Part shown: piece by piece, positions 1-11,999 of the stretch | Numbering within the stretch: position 1 is the first letter of the stretch | Layout of the letters: each line of letters opens with the position of its first letter | Origin: Benincasa hispida | Taxonomy: Eukaryota > Streptophyta > Magnoliopsida > Cucurbitales > Cucurbitaceae | DNA length: 64,000 nt | Direction: 5' to 3' | Assembly: GCF_009727055.1 (NCBI RefSeq) | Contig: NC_052351.1 | Coordinates: 3,040,471-3,104,470 of the forward strand | Translations under genes and position numbers: made by a program | The notes under the pieces: model-generated | The model's input: the letters and a program-made list of their open reading frames with translations, nothing else | Database searches by the model: none | Told to the model about the DNA's origin: nothing

Positions 1-279
1 ACTTTATCTCTCCCAAACATCAGTGGTCCTGCCATTATGAGCTCTAGTCCTTCGATACCAAGTATGGAGAGTTCTTCTTCAAGGGGAGAAACGCTATAAA
101 ATGACTCTACAAGTCGAAATCCTGAACTTCAGGTTTATACTAGAAGAAACTTGACTCAAAGAGTACGAGTTCAGACAATTGATTTATCACATGATCAATC
201 AAATACTTCGATGAATGATCCTGAAGATCCAGGTATTGACACTCTACTCCTATTTCTCCTAGTTCTTCATCTCCTTTTA

Positions 280-1977
280 ATCCTTTACCTGATGTCTCTG
301 ATCTTGATATTCCAATTGCCCATAAGAAAGGTACTCGTAAATGCACCAAATATCCCATTGAAAACTATCTTTCTTATCATAGATTGTCCGACTGTCATAA
401 AGCCTTCACATCCAAAATAACCAACCTATTTGTTCCAAGGAATATACAGAAGCCCTAAATGATTTGAATTGGAAATTAGCAGTGATGGAAGAGTTCAATG
501 CACTGAAACAAAATTGCACATGGGACATAGTCGAACTACCAAAAGATAAGAAACAGTGGGATGCAAATGGATGTTCACTGTAAAATATAAAGCTGATGGT
601 AGTATTGAAAGGTACAAGGCCAGATTGGTTGTCAAGGGGTTCACTCAGACCTATGGCATTGATTATCAAGAAACATTTGCTCCAGTAGCTAAAATTAATT
701 CTATTAGAATCTTGTTGTCTGTGGCAGTTAATTTTGATTGGCCTCTTTATCAACTTGATGTGAAGAATGTCTTTCTCAATGGGGATCTTGAAGAAGAGGT
801 TTTTATGGACTTGCCACCTGGTTTTGAGGTGGATCTTGGGATTAACAAAGTGAGCAAGTTAAAGAAATCATTATATGAGCTTAAACAATCTCCCAGAGCA
901 TGGTTTGAACGGTTTGGAAAGGTAGTCACAAGCTATGGATTCGGTCAAAGTCAAGCTGATCATACTATGTTCTATAAACATACTGGAAGTGGTAAGTTGG
1001 TCGTTTTGATAGTGTATGTTGATGATATCATTCTTACAGGTAATGATGAGATAGGACTGAATATCTTGAAGAAAAACCTTGCTAATGATTTTCAATTCAA
1101 GTACCTGGGAACCTTAAAGTATTTCCTAGGAATGGAGTTTGCCAGATCTAAAAATGGCATTCTTGTCAACCAGAGGAAGTATATTCTTGACCTACTGAAT
1201 GAGACATGTTTACTTGGTTGCAAGATAGCAGAAACTCCTATTGAGCAAAATTTAAAATTGGTTACTGCAACTGAAAAAGAAGTAAAAGAAAAGGAAAAGT
1301 ACCAGAGGCTTGTAGGGAGACTCATATACCTCTCTCACACACGTCCTGACATTGCTTTTGCAGTTAGTGTAGCAAGTCAGTTCATGCATGCTCCCGGGTC
1401 AGTTCACTTTGAAATAGTTTATAGAATTTTGAGATATTTGAAAGGTACTCCAGGAAAAGGTATATTATTCACAAAGCAGACCACCTAAACATTAAGGTTT
1501 ACACTAATGCTGATTGGGCCGGAAGCACGACTGATAGAAGATCTACTTCGGGGTATTGTTCTTTTGTTGGAAGAAACCTGGTTACTTGGCGAAGTAAAAA
1601 ACAAAGTGTGGTTGCAAGAAGTAGTGCTGAAGCAGAATTTAAGGCATTAGCCCATGGTATTTGTGAGGGCATATGGATAAGAAGACTATTGGAAGAATTG
1701 AATTTCTCTCAGACAATGCCCAAATGCATCTATTGTGATAACAAGTCAGCAATTTCCTTTGACCACAATCCAGTCCTTCATGATAGTACCAAACATATTG
1801 AAGTTGATAAATACTTCATAAAGGAAAAGATTGATGCAGGAATAATATGCATTCCCTTTCTCCTGACAACAGAGCAAATTGCAGATGTGTTAACCAAAGG
1901 TCTTCCAAAGTGGCAATTCAACGAGTTGATTGACAAGCTGGCTATGAATGATATCTTCAAACCAGCTCAAGGGGGAG
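280..1977 (+). pseudogene. copia pol: reverse transcriptase and RNase H, frameshifted
   Basis: The reverse transcriptase block runs from about 430 to 1486 with the family hallmarks KARLVVKGFTQ, QLDVKNVFLNGDLEEEVFM and the catalytic YVDDI (near 1014-1028), then HTRPDIAFAV and RYLKGT. The long frame stops at 1486-1488; RNase H resumes at once in another frame (NADWAGS, RSSAEAEFKAL, YCDNKSAI, KHIEVDKYFIKEKI), so one small indel splits the polyprotein. The first RNase H motif reads TNADWAG where copia elements usually have DADWAG. Further frame changes lie before 556. Together these indicate a non-functional polyprotein. The family assignment is firm; the lineage within copia was not determined. 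Confidence 0.9.
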
Positions 1978-2162
1978 TATTGATTATTTCCTTTATTGTG
2001 AAATTTTATATTGTATTTATTGTAATATATTTACAATATTTTATTCTTTCCTTATTTGTAATTATTTTATTCTTTCCTTATTTGTAATTGGGTATTTCTT
2101 CTATTTAAGAAACTCTTTTCTCCTAAGATTAATAAGAGAAAAGAATAATGGTTTTTAGCACA
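1978..2162 (+). repeat. 3' LTR of the left-edge copia element
   Basis: This AT-rich segment follows the purine tract directly. It contains a duplicated block (ATTTTATTCTTTCCTTATTTG twice near 2038-2086). The expected TG start appears as TATTG at 1978 or TGATT at 1981, and the CA end is near 2160-2162. Boundaries are approximate because the 5' LTR is not available for comparison. Confidence 0.55.
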
Positions 2163-2433
2163 AAGTTGTTGGAAAAACCAAAAATAATATCTAATAATTT
2201 AGATTATCATGTGTATATATTTACTTAAGACTTCAGTATGTATTGATAACTTCTATAGCTTGTGTATTGTATTAGCATTGCACTGAGATTTTCAAATTCA
2301 CATCATTTCCGAATTTTGGTCATGCAAGAAAAGGGAAATACATTCAACATATAAAATATAACGATCAACCCAAACGCATGGGCCGTCTAGTGCACACACA
2401 ACCATAAATTGAGAACAACATGAGTTTAATCAC

Positions 2434-5400
2434 CTTAGGCTTGTTGAGATGGGGGCTGCTTTTCAAGACACTCCAGTTGCGTGTTATTTTTTCCTCTGCC
2501 TCTTCATCGCCCTCGACCTCACTATCCTCTCCATCCTAAATAAAAATCGAAGATGAAGTTGATTTGTTTACAATTGGAGGAATCATCAATAAAATTGGTA
2601 TCGTGTATAAAGACTATATCTAAGTTACCCTATTGGAAGGTTAAATACCCCATTCTTCCTATTTAACATAATGGATTTGTTAAAACGAAACTAATAAACC
2701 AATTGTTCTTTTTTCTAATGAATCAAGTGGTAAATAAAATTGACACTACAATATCGTTTGGCTTGAGCGGTTAAAGTTTGAATCTCAATTAAGCTCTCGT
2801 TATGTTTTCACTAATAGTGTGATCTTAGAGATCTTTAGTTTTCAATAAATGATTTTTTACATTTATTTAATAGTGACGCCCAGTTGAATGTAATTTGATA
2901 TTATTATTTAATATATGTGTAAGGTTTGCATCCATTAAGTTATGCTCGTAAAAGTTACTGGTTGTAAGAAGAATCAATGCAAGATAACTATGTAATAATA
3001 AACAACAAAAAGAACAAATGGAAGGACATGGAGGGAGGAGGAACTCACGTCATTTTCACCAATATCAATAGCTTGGGCCATGGCATCATCCATATCAGTC
3101 ACCTGTTTTAAAGATATATCCATTCTTTAGTCTATATGATGCTTTTATTTATGAAGCTTTCGTTTTCCTTTAGCCACAATAATTGAAAGAAATGATATCA
3201 AGCTATCTGTAATAGCTTATGTCAGCAATTAATACAATGAATTCAAAAGTATCAAAACTTCTTTTGTTAAATAACTATATTAAAAGATAAGAATTTTTTG
3301 TAGAAAATCCATCAATGATAGATTCTATCACTGATAGCATGTCTATTACTGATACCATACTATCAGTGATAGAAGTTGTGCAGCTTGTGTTTAAAGTTTG
3401 ATCAACCTAACAACCTGTTGTTAAATAGCTTTAAAATAACTTCTGTCAGCAATTAATACAATGAATTCAAAAGCATCAAAACTTCTTTTGTTAAATAACT
3501 ATACTAATAGATAAGCATTTTTGCAGAAAATCCATCAATGATAGATTCTATCATTGATAGCATGTCTATTACTGATACCATACTATCAGTGATAGAAGTT
3601 GTGCAGCTTGTGTTTAAATTTTGATCAACGCAACAACCCTATTGAAGAACCAACCCAGAGACTAGATGATCGCTTAACAAGTCCAAACGATCATTTACAA
3701 AATACTATACGATCGCTTAAATTATGTACACGATCGTTGAGTAACAAAATGTTATACGATCGCCTACCCAATGCTAGACGATCGCCTACCAAATACTACA
3801 CGATCACTGAGCTCGGCTAAACGATCGCTTAGCTCTGCTACATGAACGCTAAGTAACAAAATGCTATACGTTCGCCTACACAATGCTATACGATCGCCTA
3901 CTAAATGTTACACGATCGCTTAGCTCTGCTACACAATCGTTGAGTAACAAAATGCTATATGATCGCTTAAGTTATCTACACGATCGCTGAGCTCCGCTAC
4001 ACGTTTGTTGATTAATAAAATGTTATACGATCGCCTACCCAACATTGAGAATAAAATGAGATACATATCAATTTCACCATCCATCAAATTTTTAAGGGTA
4101 TTCATTCTTCATCCGATTTAAATGAATGGTCGGTCATTTTTCTCTCACACTAATATTCTTTTTATCACTGACATAATCATCAATTTGTGAGTATCTCATA
4201 TGGGGCAATCACCTAAACATACAAGGTTGAACCATGGCTTGAACTTGTGACCTTGATGTATCTGAGTTTAGCTTATTCCTTGACCATAGGGCTAGTGTGG
4301 TAAGAACCACGCTTTCACTTCCACTAAGAGAAATGAAAGAATATACAAGGACACCAAAAAAAAAAAAAAAAAAAAAAGTTTGATCCCAACTACAGAAAAT
4401 GACTTAAATCCAAAAAGACCAGGACCAATCTCATAATTACCCTGCCAAAAAATATTTATATAATCATAATTACAAAAAGGCCCAAGTCAATGCCCATAAG
4501 GAGACATTAAACCTAATCACTTCTCAAACTTTCTCCCTCAATCTGTCTCCCTAAAAATTCTATTATTCTGCTCAATCCAAATCCCCCACAAAACTGCAAG
4601 GCCTACCGCAAAACTTTACTCTTCTCCTAAATGAAGGAACTAAAAAACATCTCCTCCAGCTGAGCCCTACCATCTATATTTCAAACCCAATAGACACCAA
4701 ACAACCTCATCCAGCAGCTCTAAAGTTTATGAGCAAACAGGCAATCCCAAATTGCACCATTGTGGGAACAAAACTCAGGAAGTGTGGCTTTGAACTCGAT
4801 CTAAGACATTGCAAATAGTGATTATTAATCCTACACTCCCCATCTGGTGAAAGGTAAAAGGCCTACCAAAGGAAATGTGTAGTTGACAAAACGTGAAAAT
4901 GAATTTAAAAATTCTAGGTTTTATCAACCATGAGCTAAGTCCTTTTCTGGCATACTTCAAATGAGGGACAAAATTGCTTAATAAATTCACCCATCCGTCT
5001 GTTTTAGGCAAGTAAACACGCACACTAAAGATAATATTAAATAAAACTCTTCTACAAACTCTACTTTGGCAATATAATTTGGTCGTTCAATGGAATTCTA
5101 TTTAATCAAGTTGCAAACCAACTTCACTAGTTAATCAAACAAACCAAACAAACAAGCAAATCTGAAAAACAAAGGTGAGTTTATAAAGGCCCAATCCCCT
5201 ACAACCCAGGCTACTTGTAGTTATAACTTGGGATTTTACATACATTTCACAAAGCACTTCTTTGGTGAGGGGGGAAATTGAATAATTGAAAGAATTCTAT
5301 AATTAGCTTTTCTTTCAAATAAATTAAATTTTCTGGATTATTTCATGTAATTTAAATGACAAAATTTGTAATTATTGGGGCAGAAAAGGAAAAAATCACC

Positions 5401-8400
5401 ATTTAGGTAAAATACATGGGGACGGGGATGAACAATAATGTGGAGCCAGGGAGAAACGAAGATTTGAAACTCCAAAAATAAGCACAGCTGATCGACCTTC
5501 CAATACACCATTAGATTCAGAATTAAATATTTCTAGTTCAGCTAAATTTTCCATGTGATGGGGAAAAAAAGTCTCGTCAGTTTTTTAACTTACGCAAAAT
5601 GACCTTTTCATTTGCACTTTTTAGGATTCAACAAATAGAAGGAGATACCTTACAGTTAAGAAAAGGTGAAAGAAAGATACCAAATGAGAGAGAGAGCACT
5701 AGCAATTGCCTTTATCGTTTTAAAATAGACATGATATGCAGATTGCAGCCAAAGTTTATCTTTAAGTTCCTTAGTTGAATGTAGAATATCCTATCAAGCT
5801 TTGTATGTAAATACCTCAAGCTCTTCGTTTTTCTCTTTAGCCAGAATTTCCTGAAGCTCCTCTCTTGATATAATTTTACCATGCTGATTGAAAAAGGGAA
5901 CAAGGAAAAGGTCAGTATTACATGTGTGAGCATAATCGAGCATAATCATCACAAACATCAACTTATGTCGTGAATTATACTCTATTCCAGCAGTTGCTAA
6001 ATAATGTTTTTTTAACAGGATGTAAAAATTCATAAAGATGAACAAAAACAGAAACATCATATGGATGGGGTATAAAAGAAACTTCTAAAAATAATAAGCA
6101 AAGTAAAGCAACCTCCTTCAGAAAATCTAGCATGTCAGGCGTTGGTTCGTGAAAATCTGGACCCCTATAATCAATTATTTCATTAGGATCTTGAATGTAG
6201 TTGATGGTAGGGTACACAGGATCGCCCCCCCATACTGCAAAGGTCAACAACAGACTAAATTAAATTACTACAAAAGAGGGGGGGGGGGATGTGGATGAAG
6301 TTAAAAAAATAAAAGAAAGCAATTTTCTCAGAAGAATATCATCTATGAAGTGAAAGTACAGGGTAATTGATACAGCGATAGTAACAAATACTTTGAATTC
6401 CAAGCCATTAGAATATTGAGAAATGGACCCAAGGGAAGTTGGTGGTAAAAGCTATGAAGAAGGGAAAAAAATAATAAAAATAAAAAACAAAAAATAAAGA
6501 TACGAAACTTCTCATTAAGAAAACGAGGAGAGATTATTGCTCAGGAATACAACCTCCAAAAGGAGTTAAAAGGCAAAAAATCAGCAAGTAAACAAAGGAA
6601 GGCCAAACTAGCCATCAAAATCAAACTAATACACAATTCAGAAAGCTGAAAACAAAAGTTCCCCAACTGCGGTAAAAGTCTTAGCTGGAAAAAACATCAA
6701 ATAACTTTGAGAGAGAACACCAAGATGAAGAATTTAGGCAAGCTAATTTTAAACTAATTAGAGCATGGTAGAAAAAGACTCTAAAATATTCTCTGAATTC
6801 TCTCAACTCATAATTCTGAAAGAATTGCTTTTGACTAAGTTCTCAAAGAAAATTTGCCACTGAATTTATCGAAGGACCTTGTTCAACATCCAATGTATTT
6901 TAGTGATCTCATTGACAAAACAAAAATTGTCAAAGTTGGACCCCACCCAACTAATTAGCCAGTGCAGCCAGATGAAACGTACACTTTAAGAGAAGGAATA
7001 GGATTAAAACCTATTTTTTACAGCTGGGAAAAAGATTGGTGCAGGAAATTGTGATGATAGAACAACATGACAATCGATGAATAAATTGAAATACCACACA
7101 AACTTATCAGCTTTGGAGTGGATACTTTGCTTAATCTGATCTTCTTGCATACGCATCGCCAATGGGTCCCTACGAATGCGAATATCAGTCCCCATCATAA
7201 TGCGAAACTCTCTCTCTGTTTGATTTTGAAACATTTCGATCATTTGGGTGTTTTCATCTTCTCCAGTCTCTTCAAAATGTTTTTTTATGGCATCCTTTGA
7301 GGTATCCCTCTTCCAAGCTTTGACCCATTCTGAGTAGAATGCTATGGGACCTATTCTTTCCAACCTCTCCTGTTCAGCTTGAAGTCTGAAAAGATAGAAT
7401 CTACTTATTACTAAAATGTTCCCAAACCACCTTTAAACAAAATGTTCCTAGACCATGGAGGTGCACAACTAGTCTTGTTTGGCTTTAAGCCCATAAAGAT
7501 TTTACTTTTGTAATCAAATTTACCTCAATCAACAGCAGTGAAAATATTTTCACACCCGCAATGTGGTTAGAAAAATTTTGTAAGCATGTGAAATAAGAAT
7601 CAACACGGAATTACTGAGCATCAAAATAGAATCAACTAGCATCTTTCAAAAAAGAAGAGAAAGAAGAAAAAGAAAAAAGAAAAGAAAACTCCTAGAAAAA
7701 AGAAAAGAAAACTCCTAGACGTTCAAAGGATCCAATAGACTTCCAAATTCTATATACTCCATTAAGTCTGATGCTTCTATATGAACCATATCTTTGAGTC
7801 TTTTAGAGGCACATCCCATTGTTTTTTTATACTCATGAAGGCTAGGGCCAATCTTATGTGCATCTGAATTAACCTTACGGGACAACTATATCATCCTACT
7901 GTAATTGGTTGCGAAGGATACTAATAGGATATCAAATCCTAGATAGGTGGACTTGTAAAATAAAAAATCCTAGGATGGCCATAAATTCATTCCCTCTAAG
8001 TCATTTAGTTTTTTTCATCTGACCCATAACTACTGGGTAACCTATGATACTTGAGGCCTGGTCTGAATTAGAAAGAAAATAATCGAATTAAGTTTCAGTC
8101 TGCTCAAAGTTATGCACTATTTATCATCCCTATACTTGAATCTAATAAAATTATAAACTGCATGCATTCTATATTCCTAATTAACTTTAAGAATATATTT
8201 CAGCTGCTAACATTCGGTACATCCTAAACAAGTCTAACCAAGTATACATGGTTAAGATAAATGTATCATACCACTCAAGCTAATACAGAATACCTTTCTT
8301 CCTTGTAAAGATGTCGCCGAGCCCTGTACAGAGAAGCTTCAGTTAATGTTGGATGTTCACCATACAGCTTTATCTGCCCAGTCTCTGCCATTGCTTTGAG

Positions 8401-9898
8401 AAAAACCTACAGACATTATAAACAAAGAAGGCCAATATAAATATCTAAAGCCGCTTTTCCTCATTTAAACAAGTTGTATATTGTGTATGGTGCTCGTCTA
8501 GTTATTAAACACGAAAATTAGATCGAAGAAAGAGCACTTTTCAAGGTTGACAAATTCTAGTTATTCATGGGGGAAACTCATCTGCAATCCTAATTAACAC
8601 TGCTTTGCTATATGTATGCAAGAATCAAATATCAGTCGCTGATACACATATGTGCATATATACAATAATAATTAAGACTTAAGTGGAGACAAGCAATTAG
8701 AAATAATCTATGACTCAAATCCTGTATTTGTACTTTATGTTTATGGTTCTCGATATATTTTGCATATCTTTGCATGGAAAGTTCTAAATTCCACTCAATG
8801 CAATGTGAGTACACATGCAAAGTCATTTTCAACATTCACTATTCTCTTTCTTTGCAAATGGACTGACCGTTTCAACATCAGGTTTCCTCCTTTGCCACCT
8901 AGACCATTGCTCTTTTTCTGGCTTTCTCCAATTCCACCAAAGTTCTTCACTTGTACGTGGCTCCTCTATTGGCTTCTTCTTTACAGGGTCAATGAATGGG
9001 TGGGGATTTCCAAGTTTTTTGTCTAAATCAAATCCAGTTTCTTCCTCGTCAGGTTCTGTCCGATAAACAACATACTGTGAAGTAGCATCTTTAGGCTCCT
9101 CGATTAAATCCTCGGAAATGTCAGAGATCACTAGGTCACTTGAATCTACTTCAGTCACTTCGGATGAATCATGAGCAACAGCTGCTAGCGTTCTATTCTT
9201 CTTTCTCCTACTTCCTGGATTTTGGCCATAAGATGGAGATCCCACAGACGCACCAGTTGGTTCGGGAGCCCTTGCAGCTCTAACACGACTAGCAGTTCCT
9301 TCTGGCCAGTATTCCTCTCCTGGAATACTTGCACGTGCCCCCGAAGCTGGTTCAAGCTGCCCAGAAGTTGAGTCCATGTAACTATGGTATGGTGGGCGCT
9401 CCACCGATACATCTTCATATGATTCATCCCTATTCTCACCCTTGATGCAAGGAACCAACTGATTTCTCTGCAGTGGTTTGTTCAAGGCATTTCCAGCCAG
9501 CAGTAATCCTACTGGAAATGAACCCACAAATGGTGTCTGGATATTCAACAGAAAATTAACACGCGTTTAAGACTGGTAGCAAAAAAGATGAGCTGGATAA
9601 AACCACTCTTACACTCGGGAGAAAAAAATTGCAATCATGACATGATAAAACTGCAAACCTTCAGGAAATTTGATAAAGATTTCCCGCCAACACATCCATT
9701 TGCATAAAATACTCCATTCCATCCTCTATCTGCAATTCAAATATCTTTAGAGTGATAGAAACCAATCCCATTCTTCGCTGGCTTATAACAAATTAACAAA
9801 TTCTATACGGCTAATTTGATCGACATTAAAACTACAAATCATAATCTGAATAACGATAACAAACCAGGATAAAGGCATGGAGTAGACAAGGAAGCCAT
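2434..9898 (-). CDS. HMR: HEMERA / pTAC12 (PAP5), nine exons, terminal exon missing from the window
   Basis: Exons, read on the minus strand: 9898-9865, 9729-9659, 9536-8868, 8406-8294, 7385-7126, 6234-6113, 5883-5815, 3102-3049, 2535-2434. All junctions are GT-AG, phases agree throughout, and the total is 1494 nt or 498 codons. The protein starts MASLSTPCLYP with a plausible plastid transit peptide, then the conserved YHSYMDSTSGQLEPASGARA (residue 85 onward), WWNWRKPEKEQWSRWQRRKPD, EWVKAWKRDTSKDA, TGEDENTQ, MMGTDIRIRRDPLAMRM, WGGDPVYPTINYIQDPN and an acidic tail ending RNWSVLKSSPHLNKPK. In Arabidopsis HMR is a plastid RNA polymerase-associated protein that also acts in the nucleus in phytochrome signalling. 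The frame ends at a phase-0 donor (2433) about 30 residues short of the known length. The missing part should hold the C-terminal transactivation domain. The start is supported by an upstream intron acceptor and by similarity of the first residues. Confidence 0.95.
3216..3650. repeat. 224-bp tandem duplication inside HEMERA intron 7
   Basis: Two copies, starting near 3216 and 3440, share long near-identical stretches (GTCAGCAATTAATACAATGA, AAAATCCATCAATGATAGAT, TATCAGTGATAGAAGTTGTG). Each copy contains the palindrome-rich CTATCA[G/C]TGATAG motif. The duplication directly abuts the CGATCG array that follows. Confidence 0.85.
3664..4045. repeat. degenerate CGATCG array in HEMERA intron 7
   Basis: About a dozen copies of a short unit around (A/G)CGATCGC(T/C)TA are spaced roughly 20-35 nt apart, with linkers such as CCTACCAAATACTACA and GCTCTGCTACA. 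The flanking intron is AT-rich and lacks the motif. Similar arrays occur at 10438, 18147, 34796, 36104 and 45990. Confidence 0.8.
4390..5030 (-). pseudogene. LINE-like reverse transcriptase tail, degenerate
   Basis: On the minus strand, broken frames give AVLWGIWIEQNNRIF followed by VIRFNVSLWALTWAFL. This is the pattern of the C-terminal tail left by plant LINE reverse transcriptases (ILWxIWxERNNRxF...VRFxVSLWAS). An upstream open stretch (4775-5023) may belong to it but carries no clear motif. The fragment lies inside HEMERA intron 7. Confidence 0.45.
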
Positions 9899-10200
9899 CT
9901 CCAACCCAGTATATATACTTATAACCTGCACATATTTTCTCATTACAACACTATGAAATAGTACAAATCATGGGAAAAGCCACTATTCTCAGGGAATTCT
10001 TTTCCAAATCTTCATTAGATGATTCGTTTTACCAAAATTGAGAGGCGAATAACATGTAATGCGAAACTCACAGTTAACAATGGAGCAAACGAGTCCGGCT
10101 GCGGTCTACTCCGGTGGTATTTTGATTGAGATCACCGGAGAATTTCAGGCGGGTTAAGCTGAGGTTTTTCGCGCTCCTGCTGCCCCGAGAGGCACATGAA
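9899..10200 (-). promoter_or_regulatory. HEMERA 5' leader with a leader intron
   Basis: A donor GTGAGT at 10071 and an acceptor TGTGCAG at 9926 define a leader intron. The 5' untranslated exon would run from about 10200 to 10072 and continue at 9925. The region 10080-10200 is GC-richer than its surroundings, as expected of a plant leader. The transcription start itself cannot be fixed from sequence. Confidence 0.5.
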
Positions 10201-10437
10201 ATATATTGAACAGGGTTTTAGAAGTGGATAAGGTTTAAAGCATTCAAAATTCGATTTGAATGAGAAATAATTTGACGAAATGACCCGAAACCCAAAAACT
10301 TTTCTACTAATAACTTCTTCCTAAAAAAATTTTTACCACTGATATTTTCTCCATGTAAAATTTCAAAATTATTTCTAGTTTTTAAAAAGTCTTCAGACCA
10401 CACGGTGAACATGTCTTTTAAGCTAGCATTTAGATAT

Positions 10438-10870
10438 TACTAAGCGATCGGATAGATATTACTAAGCAATCATAGAGATATTACTAAGCGATCGAAGAGA
10501 ATACTAAGTGATCGTCTAGCTATCCACTATAGTTTATATTAAACGATCGTTTAGAGAATACTAAGAAATCGCTTAGCTAACGGTTCCGCAATCGTTTAGA
10601 TATCCATTATGTGATCGTTTGGCTAATACTAAGCAATCGTTTAGATAATACTAAGTGGTAATTTAGCTAATACTAAGCAATCGTTTAGCTAACTGTTACG
10701 CGATCGTTTAGATATCTATTACGCGATCATGTACTAATTTATAAAGCGATCGTTTGGCTAATACTAAGCAATCGCTTAAGTTTTGTTATGCGATTGTTTA
10801 GAGAATACTAAGTGATCGTTTATGTTTTGTTAAGCAATTGTTAGATAATATTAAGTGATCGTTTAGTTTC
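10438..10870. repeat. degenerate CGATCGTTTAG array upstream of HEMERA
   Basis: More than fifteen copies of a unit near GCGATCGTTTAG occur, alternating with linkers like CTAATACTAAG, GATATCCATTA and TTTTGTTAAG. The array starts about 240 bp beyond the inferred HEMERA leader and ends next to a MULE remnant. Confidence 0.85.
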
Positions 10871-10879
10871 CGTTTAGAT

Positions 10880-11105
10880 AAATTTGTGCTACATTTGTAG
10901 AATACAATTGGTGTTGTACATTTAACTAAGCAAATAAATAACTAAGCGATAGTTTAGATAAATTTGTGCTAAAATTACATATTGTACAGTACAATTGGTG
11001 TTGTACATAATATAATTGGTGTTAAAATGACATATTGTATAGTGTAAATTTGTACAGAATAATTGGTGTTGTACAAAATATAATTGGTGTTTTACAGAAA
11101 AATCG
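10880..11105. repeat. minisatellite of AATTGGTGTTGTACA-type units
   Basis: AATTGGTGTT(GTACA) recurs at least six times, interleaved with AAATTTGTGCTA and ATTACATATTGTA. It lies between the CGATCG array and the MULE transposase tail. Confidence 0.7.
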
Positions 11106-11120
11106 AAGCGAAAGCGAAAA

Positions 11121-11960
11121 TTACATATTGTTTAGTCTAGATGGGCCAGTGTCAGGTGTTATCAACATTTGTTTGTATGTTTTCTTGTTATGTCCTATCT
11201 GTCCACATCGTGTACACCTGTGCATTTGTCGTGGCTCCTCTCCAATTAAAGGTATCCTGACGGTTTGACGTTGGCCTACACTTACTGCCTTTTGCGGTAG
11301 TAGAATTGGTTCAAAATCTGCAACCCATTCTTGACTGTGTCCGACTGACAAGATTAGTTCAGCGTAAGTAGCAAGCACATACTCAACTGTAAACCACTTT
11401 GCACATAATGTTTGAACATTGATGTTTCTCAGGGTCGCTGCAGATATTGCATGGGAGCATGGGATCTGAGGCAATTAAACTCCATACACGAACATGTCCG
11501 TCAACAAAGATCAACCAACCCCCTCAAATATCCATCGTCCACATTAATTATATGCATATCCACCAGAGAAACACAATGTGTTCTAGACATCAATTCTGAT
11601 TCTTTAATAATACTCATTGCGTAATCAGTCACAATGTTTGTGCATGCCATTGCGTGTGTACGTCGAATATAAAACCAACCTTGTAGTCACTTGCGGATAT
11701 GCTCTAATAACTTCATTATTGGTAGTTATTGGGCTTCTTTCAACACTCCATTGAGGCATTCTACTATATTTGTCGTCATCTTGTCATACCTACAATGGAC
11801 TCGATAAACCTTTGCCCATCGTTGTAATCCAACCTCCTAAAGATAGGACGTCATACCAGGATATTGATGGAGCTTAGCCCAATACATCTAAAATTCAGAC
11901 ATTCTATATGCTTTTGTCGTGGAAATGTGGGATTATGTCCTGACTGGGCTTTTTAGAGAT
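11121..11960 (-). pseudogene. MULE (Mutator-like) transposase C-terminal remnant
   Basis: Minus-strand fragments in several frames read, in order, KMTTNIVECLNGVLKEA, LQGWFYIRRTHA, a damaged SWIM-type zinc finger (IPCSHAI), NVQTLCAKWFTVEY..ATYAE, VGHSQEW, IGEEPRQMHRCTRCG and IGHNKKTYKQ. This order is that of plant MULE transposases: end of the catalytic domain, SWIM finger, then a CX2CX4HX4C knuckle whose last Cys has become Tyr. Many stops are present, so it is dead. It abuts copia D at about 11960-12040. Confidence 0.85.
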
Positions 11961-11999
11961 AAGAAGGAATATAACAATTCGTATAGTTTATGCCTTTAC

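Larger units (their letters stand above)
1..2162 (+). mobile_element. Ty1/copia retrotransposon, 3' half, cut by the window edge
   Basis: A copia-type element whose gag and integrase core lie before base 1. From left to right it shows the serine-rich linker after integrase, reverse transcriptase, RNase H, a purine tract (AAGGGGGAG near 1969-1977) and a short 3' LTR. It is on the opposite strand to the HEMERA gene and sits immediately downstream of its last visible exon. Because the left end is outside the window, its target duplication cannot be checked. Confidence 0.9.

Noticed and set aside
2757..2792. TGGCTTGAGCGG and GTTTGAATCTC as polymerase III A and B boxes
   Set aside because: The two boxes would be only about a dozen bases apart, too close for a tRNA gene or a SINE promoter.
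3317..3375. CTATCAGTGATAG resembles the core of the bacterial tet operator
   Set aside because: The motif is a common repeat in this DNA; there is no vector or bacterial sequence nearby, so the likeness is taken as chance.
5975..6250. Minus-strand frame reading beyond HEMERA exon 6
   Set aside because: Only 6234-6113 is exon; the rest is intron read-through, and the splice sites and phase fit the spliced protein.
8760..9066. Plus-strand reading frames over HEMERA exon 3
   Set aside because: They are antisense shadows of the conserved exon and have no motif of their own.
10438..10870. CRISPR-like look of regularly spaced CGATCG units
   Set aside because: Plant nuclear context, units too short and degenerate, spacers not unique, and no Cas genes.
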